Assembly: GCF_023715535.1 (NCBI RefSeq)
Contig: NZ_JAMBOI010000004.1
Span: 62,001-126,000 of the forward strand
Direction of reading: 5' to 3'
Length of the DNA: 64,000 nucleotides
DNA from: Sporosarcina luteola
Lineage (GTDB): Bacteria; Bacillota; Bacilli; Bacillales_A; Planococcaceae
The notes under the pieces: generated by a model
What the model was told of the DNA's origin: nothing
What the model saw: only the letters and a program-made list of their open reading frames with translations
Database searches by the model: none
Translations under genes and position numbers: made by a program
Shown: in pieces, positions 47,649 to 55,766 of the stretch
Layout of the letters: each line of letters starts with the position of its first letter
Numbering within the stretch: the first letter of the stretch is position 1

Positions 47649-48341
47649 ATGAAAATTGCGATCATTGGTGCAATGGAACAAGAAGTTGAAATTTTAAGAG
47701 GGAAGATTGAGTCGCCAACAAGTCGTGAGATTGCTGGTTGTGAGTTCATTGAAGGTAATATCGGTCAACATGAAGTCATTCTTGTCAAAAGCGGCATTGG
47801 AAAGGTGAATGCGGCGGTTGCGACGACAGTGCTTATTCAGGAATATCGACCTGATGCAGTATTAAATACCGGTTCAGCTGGTGGTCTTAAAGAATCCCTT
47901 GAAGTTGGTACGATCGTTATTTCCGATGAAGTGAGACATCATGATGTCGATGCAACTGCCTTTGGTTATGAAGTCGGACAAGTTCCAGGAATGCCTCCAT
48001 CTTTCCCGGCGGATGAAAAGCTTATTCGGATTGCCAAGGAAGCGGTCGTGGAGGTAGGCGAGCATGAGTATGCGGTCGGATTGATCGCTTCCGGTGATGT
48101 GTTCATGAGTGATGCGGCACGGGTAGAAGTTGTAAAAGGACAATTCCCAACAATGATTGCAGCTGAAATGGAAGCCGCCGCAGTTGCGCAAGTGTGTCAT
48201 CAGTTCGGAACGCCATTTGTCGTCATCCGTGCATTATCCGATATCGCAGGCAAAAAATCATCGATTAGTTTTGATGAATTCTTGCCTCTTGCAGCGAAAC
48301 ATTCTTCGGAAATTGTCATGCGCGCCATCTCGAAATTTTAA
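47649..48341 (+). CDS. mtnN: 5'-methylthioadenosine/S-adenosylhomocysteine nucleosidase
   Basis: Removes adenine from MTA and SAH, recycling by-products of SAM reactions. 230 residues; IIGAMEQEVEIL carries catalytic Glu12, AAEMEAAAVAQV the substrate Glu, and ALSDIAG the catalytic Asp. Start after CAGGAGG. In B. subtilis mccA-mccB follow; they are absent here. Confidence 0.97.
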   Translation: MKIAIIGAMEQEVEILRGKIESPTSREIAGCEFIEGNIGQHEVILVKSGIGKVNAAVATTVLIQEYRPDAVLNTGSAGGLKESLEVGTIVISDEVRHHDVDATAFGYEVGQVPGMPPSFPADEKLIRIAKEAVVEVGEHEYAVGLIASGDVFMSDAARVEVVKGQFPTMIAAEMEAAAVAQVCHQFGTPFVVIRALSDIAGKKSSISFDEFLPLAAKHSSEIVMRAISKF

Positions 48342-48398
48342 GGTGATTATGGTAAGATGATAGCAGGTTGCATTTTGCTGTGAAGGAGGTAATAAGAT

Positions 48399-48479
48399 AT
48401 GTTTTATCTAATGGCAGGTGTGTTTTTCGTGACGACAGTCATTGCGGTTGTTATCGCGCGTGAGGTAAGTGCAGACTGA
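48399..48479 (+). CDS. 26-residue single-pass membrane micro-protein
   Basis: A short frame with an excellent ribosome site GAAGGAGGT (48382-48390), eight bases before the ATG. The product begins MFYLMAGVFFVTTVIAVVI and ends AREVSAD: a hydrophobic helix of about 19 residues with a charged C-terminus. It lies 57 bases after mtnN and just before a strong bidirectional terminator, so it is probably read with mtnN. I do not recognise the family; the evidence is the ribosome site and membrane-helix composition. Confidence 0.62.
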   Translation: MFYLMAGVFFVTTVIAVVIAREVSAD

Positions 48480-48506
48480 TAAGACAAGCAGTACAGATAA
48501 TGAAAT

Positions 48507-48563
48507 GAAAAGAGGCGTTTCCTTTCTTAGGGCCGTGGCCCCATGTTAGGAAACGCCTTTTCA
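48507..48563. terminator. Bidirectional terminator between the micro-ORF and sigK
   Basis: AGGCGTTTCCT (48513-48523) pairs with AGGAAACGCCT (48548-48558), with an inner GGGCC/GGCCC stem; A/T runs flank both sides. Confidence 0.9.
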
Positions 48564-48584
48564 TTTGCAGTAGTTGTGCACTTT

Positions 48585-49286
48585 TCATTCATTATACTCA
48601 TGCTTGAATAGCTGGTACAGTTTAACAATCGCTCTTTTTTCGATACGTGAGACATAGCTTCTTGATATGTTGAGCTGCTGCGCAATTTCCTTCTGAGTCA
48701 TTGGTTGATCGTCGAGCAGACCATACCTTCTTTGAATGATCTCTAATTCTCTTCCATCCAGCTTTCCGAGATGGCGGTATAGCCTTTCCTTTTGCTCTTT
48801 CTGCTGTACAGTATCGATTGGTGCTTCCTCATCGGTCTGCAACAGATCTGCTATCTGAAGGGACTGTCCGTCCTTGTCAGTTCCGATCGGATCGAAAAGC
48901 GATACATCCTTCTGCACTTTCTTTTGCGTTCGTAAGTACATCAGTATTTCATTTTCGATACAGCGGGCTGCATACGTCGCAAGTTTCGTCTTACGATCAA
49001 GAGTGAAACTGTTCACGGCTTTCATGAGCCCGATTGTACCGATGGAAATATAATCGTCTAGTTGTTCGTGTTTTGGATGGAATTTTTTTACGACATGAGC
49101 GACAAGGCGCATATTCCTTTCAATGAGTTCATCTCTCGCACTTTCATCACCTTCTGCCAGCCGTTGCAAGCAATCTGCCTCTTCCGCTTTTGAAAGCGGT
49201 CGACGGAACGCCTGCCCCCTGATATAGCCGACCATAGCAGGAACTTCGACCCACAGTTGGACAAGGGCCATGACAAACCCGCTCAT
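48585..49286 (-). CDS. sigK: Sporulation sigma factor pro-sigma-K, intact
   Basis: Late mother-cell sigma factor. 233 residues. The start at 49286 follows GGAGGTG; residues 1-20 form a hydrophobic pro-sequence (MSGFVMALVQLWVEVPAMVG) with predicted SpoIVFB cleavage before Tyr21, matching the B. subtilis layout (cut before Tyr21). Region 2 (ISIGTIGLMKAVNSF, KLATYAARCIENEILMYLR) and region 4 (TQKEIAQQLNISRSYVSRIEKRA) are complete. The gene is continuous, not split by a skin-type prophage. CATATAAC on the minus strand near 49308 resembles a sigma-E -10 element, tentative. Stands alone, opposite to its neighbours. Confidence 0.95.
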   Translation of the reverse strand: MSGFVMALVQLWVEVPAMVGYIRGQAFRRPLSKAEEADCLQRLAEGDESARDELIERNMRLVAHVVKKFHPKHEQLDDYISIGTIGLMKAVNSFTLDRKTKLATYAARCIENEILMYLRTQKKVQKDVSLFDPIGTDKDGQSLQIADLLQTDEEAPIDTVQQKEQKERLYRHLGKLDGRELEIIQRRYGLLDDQPMTQKEIAQQLNISRSYVSRIEKRAIVKLYQLFKHEYNE

Positions 49287-49411
49287 CGGTCCACCTCCTG
49301 TGTCGTTATATGACAGCATATGCGATGAATGCTTGTTTACATTCAGTAAAACGTACGAGGAAATCGAACAGATTTCCGGCTTGGTCCATTCCGTACCATT
49401 GGATGCCAGTA

Positions 49412-49420
49412 TGGTATAAT
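49412..49420 (+). promoter_or_regulatory. Extended -10 promoter of the yqeG-comEC region
   Basis: TGGTATAAT, 35 bases before the yqeG start; no clear -35. Confidence 0.6.
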
Positions 49421-49455
49421 CGGAATACTATTAGTGAAATAACGGAGTGGATAAC

Positions 49456-49971
49456 TTGTATAAAATTTTCTTGCCGGATGAATATGTAAAAGACATCTTT
49501 CAAATTTCACCCGAAGCCTTAATTGAAAAAGGGATTAAAGGGATTATCACGGATTTGGATAATACGCTTGTGGAATGGGATCGACCTGAAGCTACGCCTG
49601 AAATCATGGAATGGGTACGAAGGATGCAGGAAGCCGGCCTCCAAGTGACAATTCTTTCGAATAATAATCAAAGCCGGGTGGAGTCTTTCTGCGGTCCGAT
49701 TGGCACGCCATTCATTTGCGATGCCCGAAAGCCATTAGCGAAGAATTTTAAAAAAGCCCTTGCAATGATGGGTTTGAAAAAGGAAGAAGCCGTCATGGTC
49801 GGCGATCAGCTTATGACAGATGTTTTGGGCGGCAACCGTTTCGGGCTCCATACAATTTTAGTCGTGCCCGTAGCAAGCTCGGACGGATTTGTGACAAAAT
49901 TCAATAGGATGATCGAAAGAAGGATTATGGCGAAACTGAAAAGACAAGGATTGATTAAATGGGAGGAATAA
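49456..49971 (+). CDS. yqeG: YqeG family HAD phosphatase
   Basis: HAD-superfamily (class IIIA) phosphatase, 171 residues. Nucleophile motif TDLDNTLVEW, motif II Ser/Thr in ILSNNNQ, and motif IV GDQLMTDVLGGN. Mitochondrial and plant relatives act on phosphatidylglycerophosphate; the bacterial substrate is not certain. TTG start eight bases after GGAG; gives MYKIFLPDEYVKDIF as in homologues. Overlaps no neighbour; yqeH starts two bases on. Confidence 0.93.
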   Translation: MYKIFLPDEYVKDIFQISPEALIEKGIKGIITDLDNTLVEWDRPEATPEIMEWVRRMQEAGLQVTILSNNNQSRVESFCGPIGTPFICDARKPLAKNFKKALAMMGLKKEEAVMVGDQLMTDVLGGNRFGLHTILVVPVASSDGFVTKFNRMIERRIMAKLKRQGLIKWEE

Positions 49972-49973
49972 GT

Positions 49974-51074
49974 TTGGAGCGACTTACATGCATAGGTTGT
50001 GGAATTGAAATTCAATCAGAGGATCCGAAAAAGGAAGGATATGCACCTGCAGCTTCTTTGGAGAAAGAGGAAGTCATTTGCCGCCGCTGCTTCCGCTTGC
50101 GGAATTACAATGAATTACAGCCCGTCTCCTTATCTGGTGACGATTTCCTTGCGATATTGAATGGCATCGGCGAAAAAGACGGGTTAATCATCAAAGTCGT
50201 TGATATATTTGATTTTAACGGCAGCTGGATCAACGGCTTGCAACGTTTTGTCGGCAAAAAAGACATTCTTCTGATCGGCAATAAGTCCGATATTCTTCCT
50301 AAATCGATCAACCGGAACCGTATGATCAATTGGATGAAGACAGAGTCAGCGAAGCTTGGATTGAAGCCGATTGATGTATTGCTCATTTCTGCGTACAAAG
50401 GGCATGGCATGGAAGAGGCACTGAATGCCATTGATAAATATCGGAAAGGGAAAGACGTCTATGTTGTCGGATGCACGAATGTGGGAAAATCAACATTCAT
50501 AAACCGGATCATAAAAAATGCGACCGGCATGGGCGAAGTGATCACCACTTCCCATTTCCCGGGAACGACATTAGACCTTGTTGAAATTCCACTTGACGAT
50601 GGAAAGGCCATTTACGATACACCGGGCATCATAAACAACCATCAGATCGCCCATCACTTGGATACGAAGGATTTGAAAGCGATCACGCCGAAAAAGGAAC
50701 TGAAGCCAAAAGTATTCCAATTGAACGCGGAGCAGACTTTATTCATCGGCGGTCTTGCAAGGTTCGATTTTCTATCAGGCGATCGCTCATCATTTACAAT
50801 TCATGTTTCCAATGAATTACCGATTCATCGGACAAAGCTTGAGAATGCCGATTCGTTATATGCCACCCATCTCGGCGAAATGCTTTCCCCACCGAGCGGT
50901 GATTCCATTGAAAAGATGCCACCACTAGTAAGGCATGAATTCTCGATCAAGAAACCGAAAATGGATCTTGTCATTTCGGGATTGGGTTGGATCACTATAC
51001 AGCATCCTGGTGTCGTCGTTGCAGTACATGCACCGCGTGGAGTTGATGTAGTACTGCGTCCATCGCTTATTTAA
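49974..51074 (+). CDS. yqeH: Ribosome biogenesis GTPase YqeH
   Basis: Circularly permuted GTPase needed for 30S assembly. 366 residues. N-terminal zinc finger (CIGCG and CRRC), then permuted G motifs: NKSDILP (G4) precedes P-loop GCTNVGKSTFINRI and DTPGI (G3). C-terminal conserved KLENAD and FSIKKPKMD. TTG start behind GGGAGGAA. Confidence 0.96.
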   Translation: MERLTCIGCGIEIQSEDPKKEGYAPAASLEKEEVICRRCFRLRNYNELQPVSLSGDDFLAILNGIGEKDGLIIKVVDIFDFNGSWINGLQRFVGKKDILLIGNKSDILPKSINRNRMINWMKTESAKLGLKPIDVLLISAYKGHGMEEALNAIDKYRKGKDVYVVGCTNVGKSTFINRIIKNATGMGEVITTSHFPGTTLDLVEIPLDDGKAIYDTPGIINNHQIAHHLDTKDLKAITPKKELKPKVFQLNAEQTLFIGGLARFDFLSGDRSSFTIHVSNELPIHRTKLENADSLYATHLGEMLSPPSGDSIEKMPPLVRHEFSIKKPKMDLVISGLGWITIQHPGVVVAVHAPRGVDVVLRPSLI

Positions 51075-51087
51075 GGAGGGCTGCTTC

Positions 51088-51918
51088 ATGAAAAAATGGT
51101 ATGCGGTAATCGGTGACCCGGTAGCGCAATCGATGTCTCCCCTAATGCACGAGGCATGGTTTCGGGAAAACGGAATAGACGCATCCTATATACCGATCCA
51201 CGTAAAACCGGATCATTTGGCGGATGCAGTCGCTGGTTTAAAACGATTAGGCTGCAGCGGTTGGAATGTCACCGTTCCTCATAAAAGCGCAATCATCCCT
51301 TTTCTCGATCAAATTGACGAAGAAGCTAGACGGATGAACGCTGTCAACACGGTGAAGGTCCTCGAAGATGGTACCCTCATCGGAACGAATACTGATGGGC
51401 GCGGTTTTGTGCGCTCCTTGCAGGAAATTGGAGCTAATCCGGAGAGTGTTGGTGAGTTGCTGATCATCGGAGCAGGCGGGGCTGCTGCTGGCATTTCTTT
51501 CGCGCTTGAATCGGCGGATTACGGTCCGATTACCATAACCAACCGTACAGTCGAGAAAGCAAGGCAACTATCAGAAAGCCTACCGGGAAGTTCAGCACTT
51601 CCATTGGAAGAGGCGCAAATGGCAATCGGAACATTCGGTTTGATCGTTCAAACGACATCTGTCGGAATGAATTTTGCCCAAAGTGGGTTTCCGCTCGATC
51701 CATCCGGTATATCTGAAGGTGCGACGGTCGCTGACATCATCTACAATCCGATGGAAACCGAATTTCTCCGCTGTGCTCGTGAGGTTGGCGGCAAGACGAT
51801 GAACGGGATTGGCATGTTTGTCCACCAAGGGGCATTGGCCTTTGAACTTTGGACAGGCATCTATCCCGATACGAAGAAAATGATTCAATCAATTACAACT
51901 CAACTTGGAGGAAAATAA
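51088..51918 (+). CDS. aroE: Shikimate dehydrogenase
   Basis: Reduces 3-dehydroshikimate with NADPH in the aromatic pathway. 276 residues. Substrate site SMSPLMHE and NVTVPHK (catalytic Lys), catalytic Asp in TNTDGRGF, and nucleotide loop GAGGAAAGIS. Start after AAGGAGG. Confidence 0.97.
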   Translation: MKKWYAVIGDPVAQSMSPLMHEAWFRENGIDASYIPIHVKPDHLADAVAGLKRLGCSGWNVTVPHKSAIIPFLDQIDEEARRMNAVNTVKVLEDGTLIGTNTDGRGFVRSLQEIGANPESVGELLIIGAGGAAAGISFALESADYGPITITNRTVEKARQLSESLPGSSALPLEEAQMAIGTFGLIVQTTSVGMNFAQSGFPLDPSGISEGATVADIIYNPMETEFLRCAREVGGKTMNGIGMFVHQGALAFELWTGIYPDTKKMIQSITTQLGGK

Positions 51919-52206
51919 ATGTTAACAGGTAAACAGAAAAGTTTTTTACGAAGCGAAGCGCACCATCTTCAACCGATTTTCCAAATCGGAAAAGGCGGCT
52001 TGACAGAACCTATCATCAAACAAATCGAAGAGGCACTCGAAGCACGTGAGTTGATTAAAGTGAGTATTCTTCAAAATTGTGAAGAAGATAAGAATACGAT
52101 TGCCGAAAAACTACAAGAAGCAGGAATCGAAGTCGCTCAAGTGATCGGGAAAATCCTCGTGCTTTACAAAGAATCAAAGGAGAAAAAGCGAATCGTTCTG
52201 CCGTAA
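51919..52206 (+). CDS. yqeI: CRM-domain ribosome-associated RNA-binding protein YqeI
   Basis: YhbY-type protein of 95 residues: LTGKQKSFLRSEAHHLQPIFQIGKGGL and the basic RNA-binding loop. Associated with the large subunit or its precursors in relatives. The ribosome site GGAGG lies inside the last codons of aroE and the start follows the aroE stop with no gap. Confidence 0.94.
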   Translation: MLTGKQKSFLRSEAHHLQPIFQIGKGGLTEPIIKQIEEALEARELIKVSILQNCEEDKNTIAEKLQEAGIEVAQVIGKILVLYKESKEKKRIVLP

Positions 52207-52216
52207 GGAGGAAAAC

Positions 52217-52807
52217 ATGAAAAAAGTCGGATTGTTAGGCGGTACTTTCAACCCGCCCCATATAGGGCATCTGATTATGGCGAACGAAGTGAAGTACGCA
52301 TTGCAACTTGATGAAGTCCGGCTCATGCCCACTTCAATCCCGCCCCATAAAGCGGATCCGTCGGATGCAACGCCGGAGCATCGGTTGAGAATGGTGGAGC
52401 TTGCCGTTTCGGGGATACCAGGACTGAGTGCATCTTCGTTTGAAGTTGACCGAGGCGGGATCTCCTATACATTCGAGACAATAAAAGCAATGAAGGAACA
52501 GGAGCCGGACACGGATTTCCACTTTATCATCGGCGGCGATATGATCGATATGCTGCCTAACTGGTATAAAATCGATGAACTGATGAAAATTGTAAAGTTT
52601 GTCGGGGTGGGCAGGCCGGGTACTGAAGGTAAAACGCACTATCCGATTACGATGGTCCAGATTCCTGAAATCGACCTGTCTTCGACGCTGATCCGAAACC
52701 GGCTGCAAACGGGCGGCACCATCCAATTCCTTGTACCGGAAAAAATCGGGACATATATCAGACAGGAGGAACTTTATGGAATCCGCAGCGCTGATAATAG
52801 AGCTTGA
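52217..52807 (+). CDS. nadD: Nicotinate-nucleotide adenylyltransferase
   Basis: Adenylates nicotinate mononucleotide in NAD synthesis. 196 residues; nucleotidyltransferase motif GGTFNPPHIGHL and C-terminal SSTLIRNRL are present. Start after AAGGAGG. Its 3' end overlaps yqeK by 32 bases. Confidence 0.97.
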   Translation: MKKVGLLGGTFNPPHIGHLIMANEVKYALQLDEVRLMPTSIPPHKADPSDATPEHRLRMVELAVSGIPGLSASSFEVDRGGISYTFETIKAMKEQEPDTDFHFIIGGDMIDMLPNWYKIDELMKIVKFVGVGRPGTEGKTHYPITMVQIPEIDLSSTLIRNRLQTGGTIQFLVPEKIGTYIRQEELYGIRSADNRA

Positions 52808-53336
52808 AAAAAGATTACCAAGAAAACGCTTTGAACATGTACTGAGAGTGACGGAAACGGCTAAGGAATTGGCCGGGCGTTTCGGTGTTCCGGCATGTAT
52901 AGCGGAACAGGCTGCATTGTTCCACGATATCGCGAAGTTCATGGAGCCTTCCGAAATGCGAAGATTGATCGAAGAGAACGGGGAAGATGTAAAGTTGTTT
53001 TCGTTCCATCATGAACTTTGGCATGCAGCTGCTGGACGTATCATCGCTGAGCAGGATTTCGGCGTCCAGGATCAGGATATCCTGAACGCTATCCGCTATC
53101 ATACAACGGGCAGAGCAGGCATGTCCGACTTGGAGAAGCTCATCTACATCGCCGATCTTATTGAGCCGGGTAGGGACTTTCCAGGCATCACTGAGCTGCG
53201 TAATGCTGCCAAGCTGAATATGGACGAGGCGATGAGGGCTTGCATCGTTCATTCAGTACGGTATCTTATCGATAGGAATGCGGCTGTGTTTCCCGACTCC
53301 ATTGAGTGCTATAATGAACACGTGCAAATAATTTGA
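52776..53336 (+). CDS. yqeK: HD-domain diadenosine tetraphosphatase YqeK
   Basis: 186-residue HD hydrolase that symmetrically cleaves Ap4A in studied homologues. Metal-binding motifs RFEHVLRV, LFHDIAKF, HHELWHA and YIADLIEP are all visible. Start MESAALIIE behind GGAGGA at 52764-52769, inside nadD. Confidence 0.94.
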   Translation: MESAALIIELEKRLPRKRFEHVLRVTETAKELAGRFGVPACIAEQAALFHDIAKFMEPSEMRRLIEENGEDVKLFSFHHELWHAAAGRIIAEQDFGVQDQDILNAIRYHTTGRAGMSDLEKLIYIADLIEPGRDFPGITELRNAAKLNMDEAMRACIVHSVRYLIDRNAAVFPDSIECYNEHVQII

Positions 53337-53367
53337 ACGACCCAACTACGAAAGGAAACGTGAGAAA

Positions 53368-53712
53368 ATGCCAACATTACTTGAAACAGCTTATAATGCG
53401 GTAGATGATAAAAAGGGGCAAGATATTGTCGTGATGAATATGGAGGGAGTATCCCTTATTGCGGACCAGTTCATTATCTGTCATGCGAACTCCGAGCGAC
53501 AGGTGCAAGCGATTGCCAGAGAAGTTGCCGACAAAGCTGCTGAAAACGAATTTGATGTCAAAAGGGTTGAAGGCCTCGACAATGGAAGATGGGTTCTCGT
53601 CGATTTGGGCGATGTCGTTGTCCATGTATTCCATAGAGATGAGCGCGGCTATTATAACTTGGAGAAGTTATGGGGAGACGCTCCACTGCTGAAAATGGAT
53701 AATGAGCAATAA
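53368..53712 (+). CDS. rsfS: Ribosomal silencing factor RsfS
   Basis: Binds L14 on the 50S subunit and blocks subunit joining in slow growth. 114 residues with conserved DIVVMNMEGVSLIADQFIICHANSERQ and WVLVDLGDVVVHVF. Start after AAAGGAAACG. Overlaps yqeM by 11 bases. Confidence 0.96.
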   Translation: MPTLLETAYNAVDDKKGQDIVVMNMEGVSLIADQFIICHANSERQVQAIAREVADKAAENEFDVKRVEGLDNGRWVLVDLGDVVVHVFHRDERGYYNLEKLWGDAPLLKMDNEQ

Positions 53713-54448
53713 GGAAGCCTATACGGATTTCGCTCTCGTCTATGATGAATTGATGACCGATATCCCTTATGAAGCCTACGTGGATCTGATATCCATTGCT
53801 GCAGACGGGATTAAAGGAAAGAAGATCATCGATGTCGGCTGCGGGACAGGGTTGCTTTCCGTAAAGTTAGCGAAATCCGGAGCGTTCGTCACTGGAATCG
53901 ATCTATCAAAGAATATGCTCTCGATTGCGGAAAAACGCTCAAATGATCTTTCCTTGAATATCGAGTTTCAAGAGAAGCCCATGCAGGAAATAGAGGGCTC
54001 TGAGCAGTTTGATGTCGCGGTCATCGCAATCGATTCGCTAAACTATTTACCGGACCGGGAAAGCGTCCTTGCTACCTTTAATGGAATCCATTCGGTCTTG
54101 AAGAAAGGTGGAGTGCTCATTTTCGATGTGCATTCCATCTTCAAGACGGATGTCATTTTCATGGATGGCCCTTTCACTTTCGATAATGACCGTATCGCGT
54201 ATATATGGCATACGGAAGAAGGAGATGAGGAGCATTCCGTGCTATCGGAGCTCAGCTTCTTCGTAAAAGAGGAAAGCGGACTTTATCGCCGATTCGATGA
54301 ACGGCATCAACAACGGACATTCCATGTATTTGAATATGTGGATTTATTGCGGGAAGCCGGTTTTACAATTGAACGCATTTTTGCAGATTGGGAAGATGAG
54401 CCGCCGCACGAGGAAAGTGAAAGAATATTTTATCAAGTGCGCAAATGA
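53702..54448 (+). CDS. yqeM: SAM-dependent methyltransferase YqeM
   Basis: 248-residue class I methyltransferase: motif I IIDVGCGTGLLSVKLA and FDVAVIAIDSLNYL. Start MSNKEAYTDFALVYDEL typical of the YqeM group. Substrate unknown. Starts inside rsfS, pointing to coupling. In B. subtilis an opposite-strand comER separates it from comEA; here only 37 bases do. Confidence 0.92.
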   Translation: MSNKEAYTDFALVYDELMTDIPYEAYVDLISIAADGIKGKKIIDVGCGTGLLSVKLAKSGAFVTGIDLSKNMLSIAEKRSNDLSLNIEFQEKPMQEIEGSEQFDVAVIAIDSLNYLPDRESVLATFNGIHSVLKKGGVLIFDVHSIFKTDVIFMDGPFTFDNDRIAYIWHTEEGDEEHSVLSELSFFVKEESGLYRRFDERHQQRTFHVFEYVDLLREAGFTIERIFADWEDEPPHEESERIFYQVRK

Positions 54449-54485
54449 AACTTCCATTTTCCGAGGTAATCATATATAGTGGAAG

Positions 54486-55178
54486 ATGACTCCATATGGA
54501 TGCCTCGTAGAAAGGGTGGGAAAGCTGTTTCTATCGATCGTATCCGGAAAATGGCGTAAGATCATCACCCCAATCGCAGCAATCGCTGTACTCTCCGCAT
54601 TTCTGTTCTTTCCCCGAGGACAGGCCGGCAGTCAACTGACAGTCGAAGGCGGACAATCCCCAATAATTGACGTTATACAAGAGCAACTTCAAGAAGAACA
54701 ACTGATTGAACGTATTGAGGCGGCCGTGGTGACAATCATGGTCGACATACAAGGCGCCGTGAAATATCCGGGCGTCTATTCACTTATGGAAGGAGATCGT
54801 CTGATCGACGCCATTCACGCGGCGGGAGGCTATTTAGCCGACGCAGACTCGCGTATGTTGAACCACGCGATGAAGCTGCCAGATGAATTTTTCATTTACG
54901 TCCCGAGGGAAGGCGAAGAAGTCGATTTCTCCACTCCATCAGGATCATTTCCGCCCCAACAAGGCGGAGGTGTGAAGGATGACGGGAAAGTGAATATCAA
55001 TACTGCTGATGTGCAGGAGCTTATGACGATTCCGGGTATCGGACCGTCAAAGGCTGCTGCCATCCTTCAATATCGGGAAGAGCATGGACCGTTCATTTCT
55101 CCCGAGGCCATAATGGAAGTGTCCGGAATCGGGCAAAAGACGTTTGAAAAGCTTGAGTCTTTCATTACGGCAAAATAA
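54486..55178 (+). CDS. comEA: Competence DNA receptor ComEA
   Basis: Membrane-anchored double-stranded DNA receptor. 230 residues as drawn: membrane segment at about 26-42, linker, SLBB domain (VDIQGAVKYPGVYSL), and C-terminal tandem helix-hairpin-helix (VNINTADVQELMTIPGIG, IMEVSGIGQKTFEKL) for DNA binding. The ATG at 54486 has no good ribosome site; GTG 54516 after GTAGAAAGG is an alternative. First gene of comEA-EB-EC. Confidence 0.93.
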   Translation: MTPYGCLVERVGKLFLSIVSGKWRKIITPIAAIAVLSAFLFFPRGQAGSQLTVEGGQSPIIDVIQEQLQEEQLIERIEAAVVTIMVDIQGAVKYPGVYSLMEGDRLIDAIHAAGGYLADADSRMLNHAMKLPDEFFIYVPREGEEVDFSTPSGSFPPQQGGGVKDDGKVNINTADVQELMTIPGIGPSKAAAILQYREEHGPFISPEAIMEVSGIGQKTFEKLESFITAK

Positions 55179-55202
55179 TTGAAACTGTTTGGAGGCATAC
55201 AT

Positions 55203-55766
55203 ATGGAGCGGATTACATGGGATCAGTTTTTCATGGCGCAATGCCATTTGCTTGCGGTCAGGAGCACATGCACGAGACTGACAGTCGGAGCGACGATTGT
55301 CAGGGACAATAGGATCATTGCAGGAGGTTATAACGGCTCCATTTCGGGTGGGGACCATTGCATCGATCACGGATGCTATGTCGTTGGGAACCATTGCGTC
55401 CGTACAATTCACGCGGAGATGAATGCATTGCTTCAATGCGCGAAATACGGGAGCCCTGTAGAAGGATCCACTTTGTATGTAACTCATTTCCCTTGTTTGC
55501 AATGTTCAAAGGCGATTATCCAATCCGGAATAAAGACCGTCAATTATGCATCGGATTATAAGAATGATGAATATGCCATAGAACTTTTCATGCAAGCCGG
55601 AGTCGAAATCAGACACGTCCCTTTCGATGAAAGGAAAGTGGATTTCACGAAGGAAGGGAAACTGAAGCTAATTAATGACTTGCTTGTGGAAATGGAAACA
55701 TTAGGCGCGCCGACTGATGAGCTTCTCCCGTTCAAAAGAAGGGTGGATGACCTATTCGGGAAATGA
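55203..55766 (+). CDS. comEB: ComEB, dCMP deaminase family
   Basis: 187 residues, zinc-dependent cytidine/deoxycytidylate deaminase fold: HAEMNALLQC and PCLQCSKAI bind zinc, Glu in HAE is catalytic. It sits in the competence operon but is not needed for uptake in B. subtilis. Start MERITWDQ behind GGAGG at 55190-55194. Overlaps comEC by four bases. Confidence 0.95.
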   Translation: MERITWDQFFMAQCHLLAVRSTCTRLTVGATIVRDNRIIAGGYNGSISGGDHCIDHGCYVVGNHCVRTIHAEMNALLQCAKYGSPVEGSTLYVTHFPCLQCSKAIIQSGIKTVNYASDYKNDEYAIELFMQAGVEIRHVPFDERKVDFTKEGKLKLINDLLVEMETLGAPTDELLPFKRRVDDLFGK

